The translations under genes and the position numbers were made by a program. The notes under the pieces were generated by a model that was not told where the DNA came from, did no database searches, and worked only from the letters and a program-made list of their open reading frames with translations. Positions 46,458-55,123 of a stretch of DNA of 64,000 nt are shown piece by piece. Positions within the stretch are counted from its first letter, which is position 1. Each line of letters begins with the position of its first letter. This DNA comes from Geomobilibacter sp964432205 (GTDB lineage Bacteria > Desulfobacterota > Desulfuromonadia > Geobacterales > DSM-12255): positions 62,001 through 126,000 of the forward strand of contig CAYSMK010000004.1 of the NCBI GenBank assembly GCA_964432205.1, written 5' to 3'.

Positions 46458-47216
46458 TCACTGATTTCTGATTTTTTCCAACACCTTTTCCAGGTCACCC
46501 GGAGTATCCACCCCAATGGAGGAATGCTCCGTCTCCACCACCCTGATCCGGTAACCGTTCTCCAGTACCCGCAACTGCTCCAGCTTCTCCGCCTGCTCCA
46601 GGCAGGTCGGGGGCATCTGGGCGAACCGGAGGAGGAAATCCCGGCGGTAGACATAGAGACCCACATGCTTGTAACAGAGGAGCTTGCCGCAAACGAACGC
46701 CTCGTCCTTCAGGTCGTGCCACTTATCCCGGAAGTTGGGGAGCGGAGAGCGGGAAAAATAGAGGGCAAACCCGTCCCGGTCCGTAACCACCTTGACCACA
46801 TTGGGGCTGAGGAAGTCGTGCAGGGTGCTGATGCGGGATTTGAGGGTCCCCATGGGGATCGACGGCTGGTCCAGTAAAGGCCGGATCGCCTCGTCGATCA
46901 TTGCCGGCTCGATGAGCGGCTCGTCGCCCTGGACGTTGACGATCAGGTCGCTGTCCAGGTTTTCCGCAACCTCTGCCAGGCGATCGGTCCCGGTCTCGTG
47001 CCGTTGTCCGGTCATGACCACCCGGCCGCCGAACCCGTTGACCGCGGCGAGGATCCGCTCATCGTCCGTGGCCACGATGACCTCGGACACCAGGGATGCC
47101 CGGGAAGCACGCTCGTAGACATGCTGCACCATCGGCTTGCCCACGATATCGGCAAGGGCCTTCCCCTCGAAGCGGGTTGAGGCAAAGCGGGCAGGAATGA
47201 TCGCTGTGATCTTCAT
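46458..47216 (-). CDS. kdsB: 3-deoxy-manno-octulosonate cytidylyltransferase
   Basis: This protein has 252 residues. It activates Kdo as CMP-Kdo for lipid A core assembly. IPARFASTRFEGKALADIVGKPMVQHV, VATDDERI and VNVQGDEPLIEP are signatures. The ATG at 47216 begins the conserved N-terminus. It is the first gene of kdsB-pyrG-kdsA-kdsD-kdsC. Confidence 0.96.
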   Translation of the reverse strand: MKITAIIPARFASTRFEGKALADIVGKPMVQHVYERASRASLVSEVIVATDDERILAAVNGFGGRVVMTGQRHETGTDRLAEVAENLDSDLIVNVQGDEPLIEPAMIDEAIRPLLDQPSIPMGTLKSRISTLHDFLSPNVVKVVTDRDGFALYFSRSPLPNFRDKWHDLKDEAFVCGKLLCYKHVGLYVYRRDFLLRFAQMPPTCLEQAEKLEQLRVLENGYRIRVVETEHSSIGVDTPGDLEKVLEKIRNQ

Positions 47217-47391
47217 TGCTCGGGGACCGTCCGGAATTCCTTCATTCGAAGTGCGCTCAAGATGAACAGCGGGTGGCATGGTGGAGCGAAGTACGACGCG
47301 CGCAGAAGTTTCGGGATTCCGGCTACGGCCTCAATCAGGCCGGCGCTTTAACTCGGCTTCGCACCAGTCCCGGCAGGTGGTGGGACGTAGA
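47217..47391 (-). other. Long structured leader of kdsB, no gene
   Basis: About 175 nt lie between the predicted promoter and kdsB. On the minus strand they contain a GGCCTGATTGAGGCC hairpin inside CCGGC-type flanks and other G/C-rich pairing. I could not match them to a known riboswitch or to a gene. Confidence 0.45.
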
Positions 47392-47421
47392 AAGGTACCC
47401 CAAAAGGGGAGCCGGTGTCAA
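47392..47421 (-). promoter_or_regulatory. Possible promoter of the kdsB operon
   Basis: On the minus strand a perfect TTGACA (47416-47421), an 18-nt spacer and TACCTT (47392-47397). The -10 match is weak. Confidence 0.5.
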
Positions 47422-47430
47422 GATGGGATT

Positions 47431-48681
47431 TCAGGCGATCTCGGCCAGGTTGTTGGTCCACTGGATCGCCTCTCGCTGTGCGGCCATGAGCACGTCCTCT
47501 TTGACCTTCAGCTGCTCCAGAAGCGGCAGCACGCCGGCAAAGTCGCTCGCTTCAAGCCGTTCAGCCAGCATGAGCAGGAGCCCCAGATAACCGTTACGTC
47601 CCTGAAGGGCCTGCCGGATGTCGTCCGCCAGGTTAAGCTGCCGCACCACGTCATCCATGGAGGTCTCGAAGAGGACGTCGATGAGGGAAAGGACCCCGGT
47701 CATGAAGGCCCGCTCGGCCATCTCCCGGTCCATACTGAGCTGAGCATTCTTGATGACCATCAGCTCCATCAATCGTCCGCGCATGGCCGCCACTTCGAGG
47801 AGCGGGCTCATGATGGTATCCCCCCCCTTGCTGGCATAGAGCGCCAGTTGTGCCCAGCGCATCAACTGCTGTCGTCCCAGGACAACGATGGCATGGCGCA
47901 GGGTCTTGATCCGCTCCCGAAGTCCCATGGCGACCGAGTTTACCAGGCGAAGCAGGTTGTAGGCCAGACTCGGGTTTCTCCGGAAGGCCTCTTCGATCTC
48001 CTGAATCTCGGCATCACTGATCACCAGGTTGATCAGCTTCATGAGGGAAATACCGGAAACATCCACCCGGCGCTTGTTGAGAACCACCGGGCGGGCAAAG
48101 TAGTACCCCTGGAACAGGTGAAACCCCAGACCGTGGCAGAGCTGGAACATCTCCATGCTCTCCACCTTTTCCGCCAGGAGCGTGAGGGGCCAGTTACGGA
48201 ATTGCTGCACCATTGGCGAAAGGGCATCCGGAGTCGTCATCAGGAGGTCGACCTTGACGATGTCTGCCACCTCGTAGAGCGGGGCAAATGAGGGGTCGAA
48301 GAGATTGTCGTCAAGGGCAAGGGAGAAACCCTTTTTCTTCAACTCCTTGCAGCGCTCAATGACAATATCGTTAGGCTGGATGGACTCCAGGAGTTCGATG
48401 ACCACCTGGTTGCGGGGAAGGAGCTCCAGGGCATCGTCCATCAGCAGTTCAAGGCTGACGTTGAAGAACCCCTTGTGGCGCCCCAACAGTTCATGCAGGC
48501 CGAAGTTGGCCACAGCGCTGTGAATGACACTGGCGCTGGCATGGGCATAATCGGTCACGTTGGCCTGGAGCAGGCTCCTGGCGGAGCGAAACAGAAGCTC
48601 GTAGGCGACCAGCGACTGGTCCCTGTCCAGGATCGGCTGACGTCCCATGAAAAGCTTGGTATCGGCGGGTGATTCGGCCAT
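47431..48681 (-). CDS. EAL-HDOD domain protein with degenerate EAL
   Basis: This protein has about 416 residues. The N-terminal EAL-like domain starts LFMGRQPILDRDQSLVAYELLFRS, where YELLFR replaces the catalytic ExL, and other metal ligands are altered, so cyclic-di-GMP hydrolysis is unlikely. The C-terminal HDOD domain (ISLMKLINLVISDAEIQEIEEAFRRNPSLAYNLLRLVNS) is of the CdgJ/YuxH type found in signalling and motility control. The ATG at 48681 is preferred over an upstream TTG. Confidence 0.88.
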   Translation of the reverse strand: MAESPADTKLFMGRQPILDRDQSLVAYELLFRSARSLLQANVTDYAHASASVIHSAVANFGLHELLGRHKGFFNVSLELLMDDALELLPRNQVVIELLESIQPNDIVIERCKELKKKGFSLALDDNLFDPSFAPLYEVADIVKVDLLMTTPDALSPMVQQFRNWPLTLLAEKVESMEMFQLCHGLGFHLFQGYYFARPVVLNKRRVDVSGISLMKLINLVISDAEIQEIEEAFRRNPSLAYNLLRLVNSVAMGLRERIKTLRHAIVVLGRQQLMRWAQLALYASKGGDTIMSPLLEVAAMRGRLMELMVIKNAQLSMDREMAERAFMTGVLSLIDVLFETSMDDVVRQLNLADDIRQALQGRNGYLGLLLMLAERLEASDFAGVLPLLEQLKVKEDVLMAAQREAIQWTNNLAEIA

Positions 48682-48840
48682 GCTGGCAGCCTCGCGGAGA
48701 CAGGCTTCCGTCGCCGTTGGCAAAGACGGAGACCGGTCGGCCCGGAAAGGCCGACCGGCATTAACAGACTAACATACTTTAAAAAATTGGCACCAGGAAA
48801 AATGTTCCCGATTCCGGCCCACACATAAGGCTGTACAACC

Positions 48841-49320
48841 CTATCGGAACTGGGCGTGGCGCGAGATGACGAAGTCTCTCTCCTTGGCTTCCTTCAGGTG
48901 ACATTCGTAGCAGTTTTTCACCGGATCCACCCTGCTCGGGGTCCCGTCCCCGTTAAACCCCGCATAGAGCCACCCGCCGGTCTCCTGCCGCTTCTTGTCC
49001 TTTTTCATCAGGACGATCATGTTCTTCTTCCCCTTGACCGGCTTACCACCCTCATCCCTGATATTGAAATATTCGACCACGAACCGGCTCCCCTCCGGGT
49101 AGGGGCCGCCTGCCTGGTAAGCCTTCATGGTCTTGGCATCCACGTAGATGTAGTGGATGCCGTAAAAAAGGGAGTTCTTGTCGGTCACGACCTTTTCGCT
49201 GCTCTTCGCCCACTTCTGGTACCCTTTGGGAAGCGCAGCCTTTTCCGCCGCCGACGCGGTTGCAGCGGCAGACAGGACAAAGGTGCAGAAAAGGGTCATG
49301 GCAATGGCTGTTTTTTTCAT
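48841..49320 (-). CDS. Cytochrome P460-family exported protein
   Basis: This protein has 159 residues with a signal peptide (to about residue 25). The P460-like fold shows LPKGYQKWAKSSEKV, HYIYVDAKTMKAYQ and YPEGSRFVVEYF, and one heme site CYECH lies near the C-terminus (about residue 138). Members may handle nitrogen oxides or serve as electron carriers; the role here is not known. It stands alone. Confidence 0.85.
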   Translation of the reverse strand: MKKTAIAMTLFCTFVLSAAATASAAEKAALPKGYQKWAKSSEKVVTDKNSLFYGIHYIYVDAKTMKAYQAGGPYPEGSRFVVEYFNIRDEGGKPVKGKKNMIVLMKKDKKRQETGGWLYAGFNGDGTPSRVDPVKNCYECHLKEAKERDFVISRHAQFR

Positions 49321-49387
49321 CTGATGGTTCCTCCTTGGGCGTCTGGGCAGAGGTTAACCAAGAGCAACCGAGTTGTCAGCAAAAAAA

Positions 49388-50143
49388 TCAACCGCGCCGG
49401 CCACAAACCGGACACCCCTGCATGGCGAGCGGCTTTTCCAGCCGGCAGGCGGCGAGCAGCACATCGTCCCTGAAAATCTCCCGGGTTGGGCCATCGGCCC
49501 TGACCTCCCCCTCGTGCAGCACGATGGTCCGCTCGCACAGTTCAAGCACCATGTCAAGATCGTGGCTGGTGATGATCCTGGTGTGCTGGAAGGCCCCGAG
49601 GAGCCCCATGAGCTGCCGCCGGGCACAGGGATCGAGACCGCTGGTAGGCTCATCCAGGACGAGGATGTCCGGCGCCATGGAAAGGACCGTGGCAATGGCC
49701 ACCCGCTTCTTTTCCCCGCCGGAAAGATGGTAGGGGGCCTTGTGCTGCAGATGCCCGGCCCCGACCCGTTCCAGGGCATCCCTGACCCGCTGGTCGACCT
49801 CGGCGGGCGGGAATCCCAGGTTGAGCGGGCCAAAGGCCACGTCGTCATGAACCGTCGGCATAAAGAGCTGGTCGTCAGGATCCTGAAAAACCATGCCGAC
49901 CGCCCGCCTGATCTCCGGCAGGGTTGTCCTGGTCAGCGGAAAATCGCCGATCCGGACCTCGCCGGCCGTCGCACAGAGATAGCCGTTCAGGTGCATGAGG
50001 AGGGTCGACTTGCCAGCCCCATTGGCGCCGATGATAGCCACCGACTCGCCGTGATGGATGCGGAACGAAACGTCCCGCAGGGCCACGGTGCCGTCGGAGT
50101 AGATGTGGCGCAACTGCTTCACCTCAACGATATGATGGCTCAT
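49388..50143 (-). CDS. nikO: Energy-coupling ATPase of the nickel/cobalt transporter
   Basis: This ATPase has 251 residues of CbiO/NikO type. Walker A is GANGAGKSTLL, the Q-loop MVFQDPDDQLF, the signature LSGGEKKRVAIA and Walker B ILVLDEPTSGLDP. The C-terminus GCPVCGRRG carries an extra Cys pair. It overlaps the Q component by ATGA. The nickel assignment comes from the operator upstream of the operon. Confidence 0.92.
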   Translation of the reverse strand: MSHHIVEVKQLRHIYSDGTVALRDVSFRIHHGESVAIIGANGAGKSTLLMHLNGYLCATAGEVRIGDFPLTRTTLPEIRRAVGMVFQDPDDQLFMPTVHDDVAFGPLNLGFPPAEVDQRVRDALERVGAGHLQHKAPYHLSGGEKKRVAIATVLSMAPDILVLDEPTSGLDPCARRQLMGLLGAFQHTRIITSHDLDMVLELCERTIVLHEGEVRADGPTREIFRDDVLLAACRLEKPLAMQGCPVCGRRG

Positions 50144-50985
50144 GGCAGCATTCCCGTAATGAACTCTCCGAGCAATAGGGAGACGTTCAGCAGTCGCAGG
50201 ATGATAAACAGTGCGAGCCAGCCGACAAGAAAGAAAAGTTCCACCCGGCCGAACCTGGACGGTTGCTGTGTGCGGAACTCGCCGGTGAACCCCCGTGCCA
50301 GCATGGCCATATGAACCCGCTCGGCCCGTTGCCAGGTCCTGAGCAGCAGGTATCCGACCAGCGAGCCGTAGGAGCCGATCCCCTGACCTCGCTGCCCCAA
50401 CGAGCGGAGCTCGCGCGCCCGGGAGACCCTCGCCCCCTCCTCGGTGAGCACAAAGATATAGCGATAGAGGAACATCAGCTGTACTGCGAACACCTGCGGC
50501 ATCCCCAGACGCTCCAGGGCTTGGCAGATGGCGCTGAAACCGGTCAGCCCGACCAGGATCAGCGCACCGCCGCCAGTGAGCATGGCCCGGACGATGAGAG
50601 AGGCAAAGGAGATCCAGCCGCCGCTGATACCAAGCGGGCCGAGGTGAACAAGGACCTCCCGGTCGAACAGAGGATTGAACATCCCCACCACCAGGGCCAC
50701 CGGGATGACGATGGCGATCTTCCTGACGATATAGCCGACCGGGAGATTGCCGAGGGCAACCATGACCGCCGGAAAGATGAAGAATGGGAACAGGGCTGCC
50801 AGTTCGTACCTGCCGTACGAGACGACCGCAATGATGAAGGCGACCGTCACCAGCACCTTTGCCCGCGGATCGAGACGGTGGAGCGCAGTATCTCCGGCAG
50901 CCAGCCGGTCCAGACGCTTCAGGTCCAGCACTGCACCATCGATGGAAGCAACCATGCCTATCCTCAACAATGGAGGAAGAGACAT
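50140..50985 (-). CDS. nikQ: Transmembrane component of the nickel/cobalt transporter
   Basis: This CbiQ/NikQ-family membrane protein has about 281 residues and about five helices. HRLDPRAKVLVTVAFI is near the N-terminus, and the coupling helix motifs SRARELRSLG and MLARGFTGEF are present. The ATG at 50985 has GGGGAGG upstream; a second ATG at 50955 also has a site. Confidence 0.9.
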   Translation of the reverse strand: MSLPPLLRIGMVASIDGAVLDLKRLDRLAAGDTALHRLDPRAKVLVTVAFIIAVVSYGRYELAALFPFFIFPAVMVALGNLPVGYIVRKIAIVIPVALVVGMFNPLFDREVLVHLGPLGISGGWISFASLIVRAMLTGGGALILVGLTGFSAICQALERLGMPQVFAVQLMFLYRYIFVLTEEGARVSRARELRSLGQRGQGIGSYGSLVGYLLLRTWQRAERVHMAMLARGFTGEFRTQQPSRFGRVELFFLVGWLALFIILRLLNVSLLLGEFITGMLP

Positions 50986-51026
50986 GCCCCTCCCCGAGTT
51001 TCGTATGCCAGTGACGCCGCCTCCTG

Positions 51027-52079
51027 TCAGGCGGTGCGGGACCTCCTCAGTACAAGACCGACAATCAACGCCACCCCCAGGGTCATGAAGCCCCCAACGA
51101 TCCCGGAAACGCTGGTGTCAAGCAGGCGCCCTTCGTCCGCGCTCTCCGTGCCCGCAGGCTTTGCACCGGTGGCTCCCCCTTCGGCTCGGTTCGCATTTCC
51201 GAAGGAATAATCGGGCAGGAAGGCAATTTGTTGCTGTACCGTTGCCAGCAGACCATGGACGCCATGTTTCGGCCCCGTCTGTCTTCCCTTCCCCGTCACC
51301 CTGGCAATGGTCCAGTCCAGCCCGTCAGGGTTTGTTGAGGCGAACCGGGACAGTATACCCCCGGTCAGCACCGCAGCTGCCAGAAAGCCCAGGACGACGG
51401 TGCGAAGCGAATGCGTGCCGATGGGACAGGCTTCCATGGCTCCCCGGACGATTTCCGGCCTCGCCCGGTACACGAACGAGACGACAGCGACCGTCACAAT
51501 CCCCTCTACGATGCCGATCGCCAGGTGAATCGGCTGCATGAGGGCAACGAACGTGGAAAAGGGGAGCGAGGAAATCCCGGACAAGACGGTTTCCAGCACC
51601 ACACCGAATGCCCCCAACTGCAAGCCGGCAATAGCGGCAAGGATAGCGGCCACGTTCAGCCGCCAGCGACTAGGCTGACCAGTGGTGGCGAGCTTACGGA
51701 ACACCAGGGGATAGGCGACAAACGCCGGAAAGGCGCCGAGGTTGAAGATGTTGCAGCCGAGGGCCAACAGACCGCCGTCGGCAAAGAAGAGTGCCTGGAC
51801 CACCAGAACCGAGGCAATGGTCAGGAAGGCGGCATGTGGGCCGAGCAGGATCGCCAGCAGGAGCCCGCCTCCCAGATGGCCGCTGGAACCGGTGCCCGGA
51901 ATGGTGAAGTTGATCATCTGGGCCGCAAAGAGGAACGCGCCAAGGACCCCCATGAGCGGGACCTTGCGGTCGTCCAGCTCTGCGCGCACCTTTGCGGAAC
52001 AGTAAGCGATGGTGCCAGCCGTGGCACCCCACAAGGTGCCGCCGACAACGGGTGAGACGAGCGCATCCGCCATGTGCAT
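51027..52079 (-). CDS. nikMN: Fused substrate-specific component NikM-NikN (CbiM-CbiN-like)
   Basis: This protein has 350 residues. The conserved N-terminus MHMADALVSPVVGG places a His at residue 2, which binds the metal in CbiM/NikM. GTGSSGHLGGGLLLAILLGP is the family core. The C-terminal part (TNPDGLDWTIARV ... FLPDYSF ... SVSGIVGGFMTLGVAL) is the NikN/CbiN-like module fused to it. It selects Ni or Co and is the first gene of the operon under the palindrome at 52127-52153. Confidence 0.92.
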   Translation of the reverse strand: MHMADALVSPVVGGTLWGATAGTIAYCSAKVRAELDDRKVPLMGVLGAFLFAAQMINFTIPGTGSSGHLGGGLLLAILLGPHAAFLTIASVLVVQALFFADGGLLALGCNIFNLGAFPAFVAYPLVFRKLATTGQPSRWRLNVAAILAAIAGLQLGAFGVVLETVLSGISSLPFSTFVALMQPIHLAIGIVEGIVTVAVVSFVYRARPEIVRGAMEACPIGTHSLRTVVLGFLAAAVLTGGILSRFASTNPDGLDWTIARVTGKGRQTGPKHGVHGLLATVQQQIAFLPDYSFGNANRAEGGATGAKPAGTESADEGRLLDTSVSGIVGGFMTLGVALIVGLVLRRSRTA

Positions 52080-52126
52080 GGCGCTCCTCCGTCCTTCCGC
52101 CGGCCAGGAGGCGAGCGGGGATGAGC

Positions 52127-52153
52127 GTGTTACTTTTTTATGTTTCGTAACAC
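52127..52153. promoter_or_regulatory. NikR-type operator
   Basis: GTGTTAC (52127-52133), 13 nt, GTAACAC (52147-52153): a perfect palindrome of the type known for NikR in deltaproteobacteria. It lies just after the predicted -10 box and so would block transcription when nickel-NikR binds. nikR is not in the window. Confidence 0.75.
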
Positions 52154-52181
52154 TAGTAACTCATCACTGCCCACCTGTCAA
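52153..52181 (-). promoter_or_regulatory. Predicted promoter of nikMN-Q-O
   Basis: On the minus strand a perfect TTGACA (52176-52181) is followed after 17 nt by TACTAG (52153-52158). The -10 touches the NikR operator. Confidence 0.55.
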
Positions 52182-52300
52182 ACGATATCACCCGATAGAA
52201 CTGCTTATTGGCTGGAGACGGTCATCGAAAGGCAGTCGCAAGGAGTCCGGAGACGCCGGGCGGTGGACTCCCGCAACTGCCGAAGATAGGGTTGTCACTG

Positions 52301-53653
52301 TCAGAAGGTCGCCTGCAGCTGCAGGTACCCGTAATTGATATCCTTGCCGCTCCCCGTGGCATCCCTGAAGAAGCTGCCGGTAAAGAAGCGGTTGGCGCTG
52401 GCAAAGAGGCTTACCTGATCGGTGAGCTTGTAGGTGAGGATCAGGTTGGTCTCGAAGCCGACATCCTTGCTGATCCCGGTCGGCGTCTCGACCGCCCGGA
52501 AGTAGTGGCCGTCGAGGGAGACATTGAACTTGTCGGTGACATCTATCCCGCCGCCGACGGTGACGACATGGAGACCGCTGGCATGCACCTCGTTCCCACC
52601 CGCGTCGATGGCGGTCACGCCGGAGAGATCACCGACCACGCTCGTGTCGCCAATCAGCGGGGTGTCGTTGTTCGGGTTGTGGAACTCGCTGAACTTCCCT
52701 TCAGCCGAGTCCGAATCGCCGGAACCGAAGGCGTAGCTGATGAACCCCTTGCTTGGATAGCGTCCGAGGGCCGGGTCGATGGTGAGGTCGATATGGCCGC
52801 CGAAGGCGCTGATATCGTGATGAGAGGAATCTTCGACATGGTTGCCGAACTGGAAGATCGGCTCCACCTCCAAGGCGAGCAGCTTACCGTGATTGGCAGT
52901 GAGCCGTGCCCCGACGGAATAGGTTCTCTCATCCTTCCCCTCGTGGGTGAGCCCTTCCCCGCCGGTATCGAGAAGGCCGTAGAGGTCGATGGCCAAGTCG
53001 TCGCTCACGCTGTAAGTGCCATAAACCCCGTAGAGCTCTCCAGTAATGCCGCCTGAGTTGTCCTCCGTGTATTTACCGGCAAAGAGATCGACCGCGAGTG
53101 GCTCAATAGGCTTCAGGCCGAGTTTCACCGCGTCGAATGAGAGGCCGTCAAAGAAAGTATCGACGCCGAGCATGAAGGTGCTGCCGTAGACGAGTTCCTG
53201 GCGTCCCGCCTTGAGGGTGACCTTCTTGTTGGGAAGGCCTCCTTCCACATAACCCTGATAGAGACGCACCTTGTCGAAGTCCTCGTCGTTGTATGCGGCG
53301 TACCACTGCCCCTCGACCTTGGCGGTGAGGTATTCGGTAGGGGTCAGGGTCAGCGACGGGCGAACCCGGATGAGGAGCCGGTTGTCGCTGTTTTCCAGCG
53401 TGAAGGTGAAGTCGGTAAAGTTGAAGTTGTTGGTCGACTCCCCCCTGATCATGGCATCCAGCCCCACCTTGAGCGGGCCGAACTGCAGGGGGTCTATTGC
53501 CTCATCCTTCTTCCCTTCCGAGTGTGCTTCATGGTGGTGGACAGCGTGGGTAACACCCTTTTCGGGCTCCGGGCTTTCAGGTGAGGCGACCGCAGTTCCT
53601 GCGGCCATTAACGTGACAAGAAACATCCAGACAACCGGTTTACGCATTTTCAT
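52301..53653 (-). CDS. His-rich outer-membrane porin, alginate-export/OprD-like fold
   Basis: This protein has 450 residues. A signal peptide (to VASP) is followed by a His/Glu-rich stretch HAVHHHEAHSEGKKDEA (about residues 37-53). Then come many amphipathic strands (LKVGLDAMIRGES..., KVRLYQGYVEGGLPNKKVTLKAGRQELVYGS, the last ending QLQATF with terminal Phe). A Fur-box-like site is 110 nt upstream and a nickel transporter lies just downstream, so metal or siderophore passage is likely but unproven. Confidence 0.8.
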   Translation of the reverse strand: MKMRKPVVWMFLVTLMAAGTAVASPESPEPEKGVTHAVHHHEAHSEGKKDEAIDPLQFGPLKVGLDAMIRGESTNNFNFTDFTFTLENSDNRLLIRVRPSLTLTPTEYLTAKVEGQWYAAYNDEDFDKVRLYQGYVEGGLPNKKVTLKAGRQELVYGSTFMLGVDTFFDGLSFDAVKLGLKPIEPLAVDLFAGKYTEDNSGGITGELYGVYGTYSVSDDLAIDLYGLLDTGGEGLTHEGKDERTYSVGARLTANHGKLLALEVEPIFQFGNHVEDSSHHDISAFGGHIDLTIDPALGRYPSKGFISYAFGSGDSDSAEGKFSEFHNPNNDTPLIGDTSVVGDLSGVTAIDAGGNEVHASGLHVVTVGGGIDVTDKFNVSLDGHYFRAVETPTGISKDVGFETNLILTYKLTDQVSLFASANRFFTGSFFRDATGSGKDINYGYLQLQATF

Positions 53654-53760
53654 CCCTCCGTTTTATTCGCTGGCCATCCATGGGAGCCCGGCATCTGCTC
53701 AAACCAGCCCGCAGCACATACCACCGACCAGCGCAATACACATGGCAATCACTCCGGATT

Positions 53761-53775
53761 TTGATATTCATTTTC
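53761..53775 (-). promoter_or_regulatory. Fur-box-like site upstream of the porin
   Basis: TGATATTCATTTTCA is a near match to the 15-mer TGATAATCATTATCA (12 of 15). Confidence 0.6.
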
Positions 53776-53784
53776 AACAACTGG

Positions 53785-54459
53785 TCAGCAAAACATCCTC
53801 GCGTTTCCGGCACCCCGGCCAAGGCACTCAAAAGGAGAGGCACAACATGCCAGTCGCTCAGCCATCCTTTTACGGCAACAGCGGAAGGTCTCTGCAAGGC
53901 GGAGACTCTCACCGGGGTCTCCATAGATCTTCCACGGCCCCTGGCTGACAAACGGAATACGGACCCACCCCATGAAGGCTGCCACGTCTTTGAGCGGGTA
54001 CCCGAGGAACACCCCAATCTCATGGGGGAAGCCGCCCCCTGCCGCTCGCGAGGCAAGCTCGTCAAGTACTTTGTCCATGGAGCCGTGATTGGTATATCCC
54101 GCCCGTTTCAGCACCGCAGAGACGTTCGGCCGTTCAAGGAGCGTCTGCATTGACGAAGGCGAGTAGAGAAGGAGCATAACGGAATCCCCCCGGTCAGACA
54201 GTTCCTTGGCCACGAGTCCACTGCCAGCCAGAACGGTTCCTCCCAGGCTGCGCCAGAGATCGTACAGATTCCGCCCACAGGGACGCTTTCGGTTGCCAAC
54301 AGATATCAGGTTTGCCGGCTTGGCCCCCTCAAGCACCTCCGCCGCCTCCAAGGCAAGAAAGGATGCCAGGCATTCGGACGGATTGCTGAACCTGGCCGAG
54401 ATCTCGTGCCACACGGGTCGCCGCACTTTTGAAGAATCATGAAAAATTGCCGGCACCAT
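53785..54459 (-). CDS. DUF3793-family protein
   Basis: This protein has about 224 residues. NPSECLASFLALEAAEVLEGAKPANLISV, CGRNLYDLW, FPHEIGVFLGYPLKDVAAFMGW and GPWKIYGDPGESL are the DUF3793 hallmarks. The C-terminus has a Cys cluster (FRCCRKRM...ACCASPFECL). The ATG at 54459 has GGGGAGG upstream. It follows a monoheme cytochrome gene. No biochemical function is established that I know of. Confidence 0.85.
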   Translation of the reverse strand: MVPAIFHDSSKVRRPVWHEISARFSNPSECLASFLALEAAEVLEGAKPANLISVGNRKRPCGRNLYDLWRSLGGTVLAGSGLVAKELSDRGDSVMLLLYSPSSMQTLLERPNVSAVLKRAGYTNHGSMDKVLDELASRAAGGGFPHEIGVFLGYPLKDVAAFMGWVRIPFVSQGPWKIYGDPGESLRLAETFRCCRKRMAERLACCASPFECLGRGAGNARMFC

Positions 54460-54536
54460 CAACGGACCTCCCCTTTTCGTTGCGGTAAGGAGAAAGGCCG
54501 CCCCGATAGCCAGGGCGACCTTCTCCGGACACCCAT

Positions 54537-54992
54537 TCAATACGAAACACGTATGCCATTCAACTCATCCTTGGTGATCTCCGGCCACTTCTTCAACACC
54601 CAGTTCCCCACCCACCCCTTGAACAGGGCAAGGTTTTTCTGGCGTTCCTCTTCGGTGGCACCCAGGTGCCGGTACATGTTACCCGGCTTGCCGTCCTTGC
54701 TGTTCCTGCCGTCGTCGAGGCGCCGCATGAGTGCCCCGGTGTCGGGCCAGGCGGTATAAAAGATCAGGTGGCTGTAAGTATCCATCCGCATCCCCTGTCC
54801 TTTTGCCAGCCACGTCTCCTTGTCTTTCTTGAACGCCTGATACTCCGGCGCGGCCTCAGCACCATGACACCCGGCGCAGCGGGCCTCGACCAGCCCCTTG
54901 ATCGCTCCGGACCATGTTACGTCACCAGCCCGGGAATTCGCCGCCGAAACAACAACAAACAGTGCCACCAACCCCATGATCATGTTACGCAT
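54537..54992 (-). CDS. Exported monoheme cytochrome c
   Basis: This protein has 151 residues with a signal peptide and one heme site CAGCH (about residue 39). The rest includes KGQGMRMDTYSHLIFYTAWPDTGALMRRLDDG and GNMYRHLG, which could supply a Met or His axial ligand. It is the first gene after a Fur-box-like site and precedes the DUF3793 gene by 77 nt. It may link periplasmic electron flow to metal reduction or uptake. Confidence 0.82.
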   Translation of the reverse strand: MRNMIMGLVALFVVVSAANSRAGDVTWSGAIKGLVEARCAGCHGAEAAPEYQAFKKDKETWLAKGQGMRMDTYSHLIFYTAWPDTGALMRRLDDGRNSKDGKPGNMYRHLGATEEERQKNLALFKGWVGNWVLKKWPEITKDELNGIRVSY

Positions 54993-55032
54993 TCGCTTAT
55001 CCTCCTTTTGCTTCGCCGTTCACACTCGCAAT

Positions 55033-55047
55033 TGACTTTCACTTTCA
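55033..55047 (-). promoter_or_regulatory. Fur-box-like site upstream of the monoheme cytochrome
   Basis: TGACTTTCACTTTCA matches the Fur 15-mer at 10 of 15 positions and lies about 40 nt before the gene. Confidence 0.45.
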
Positions 55048-55123
55048 GCAAACAGAAACACTAATCCAACCTGCTCTGCCGATTGAGGGGGGATGTAGCA
55101 TGTTTCCGACACCCCGAGAAGCC

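Noticed and set aside
47217..47391. GEMM (cyclic-di-GMP) riboswitch before kdsB
   Set aside because: The conserved GGGCAAACC and tetraloop-receptor features are absent on both strands.
47278..48291. Plus-strand frame starting in the kdsB leader
   Set aside because: Mostly antisense to the EAL-HDOD gene; the first part is leader DNA without coding signs.
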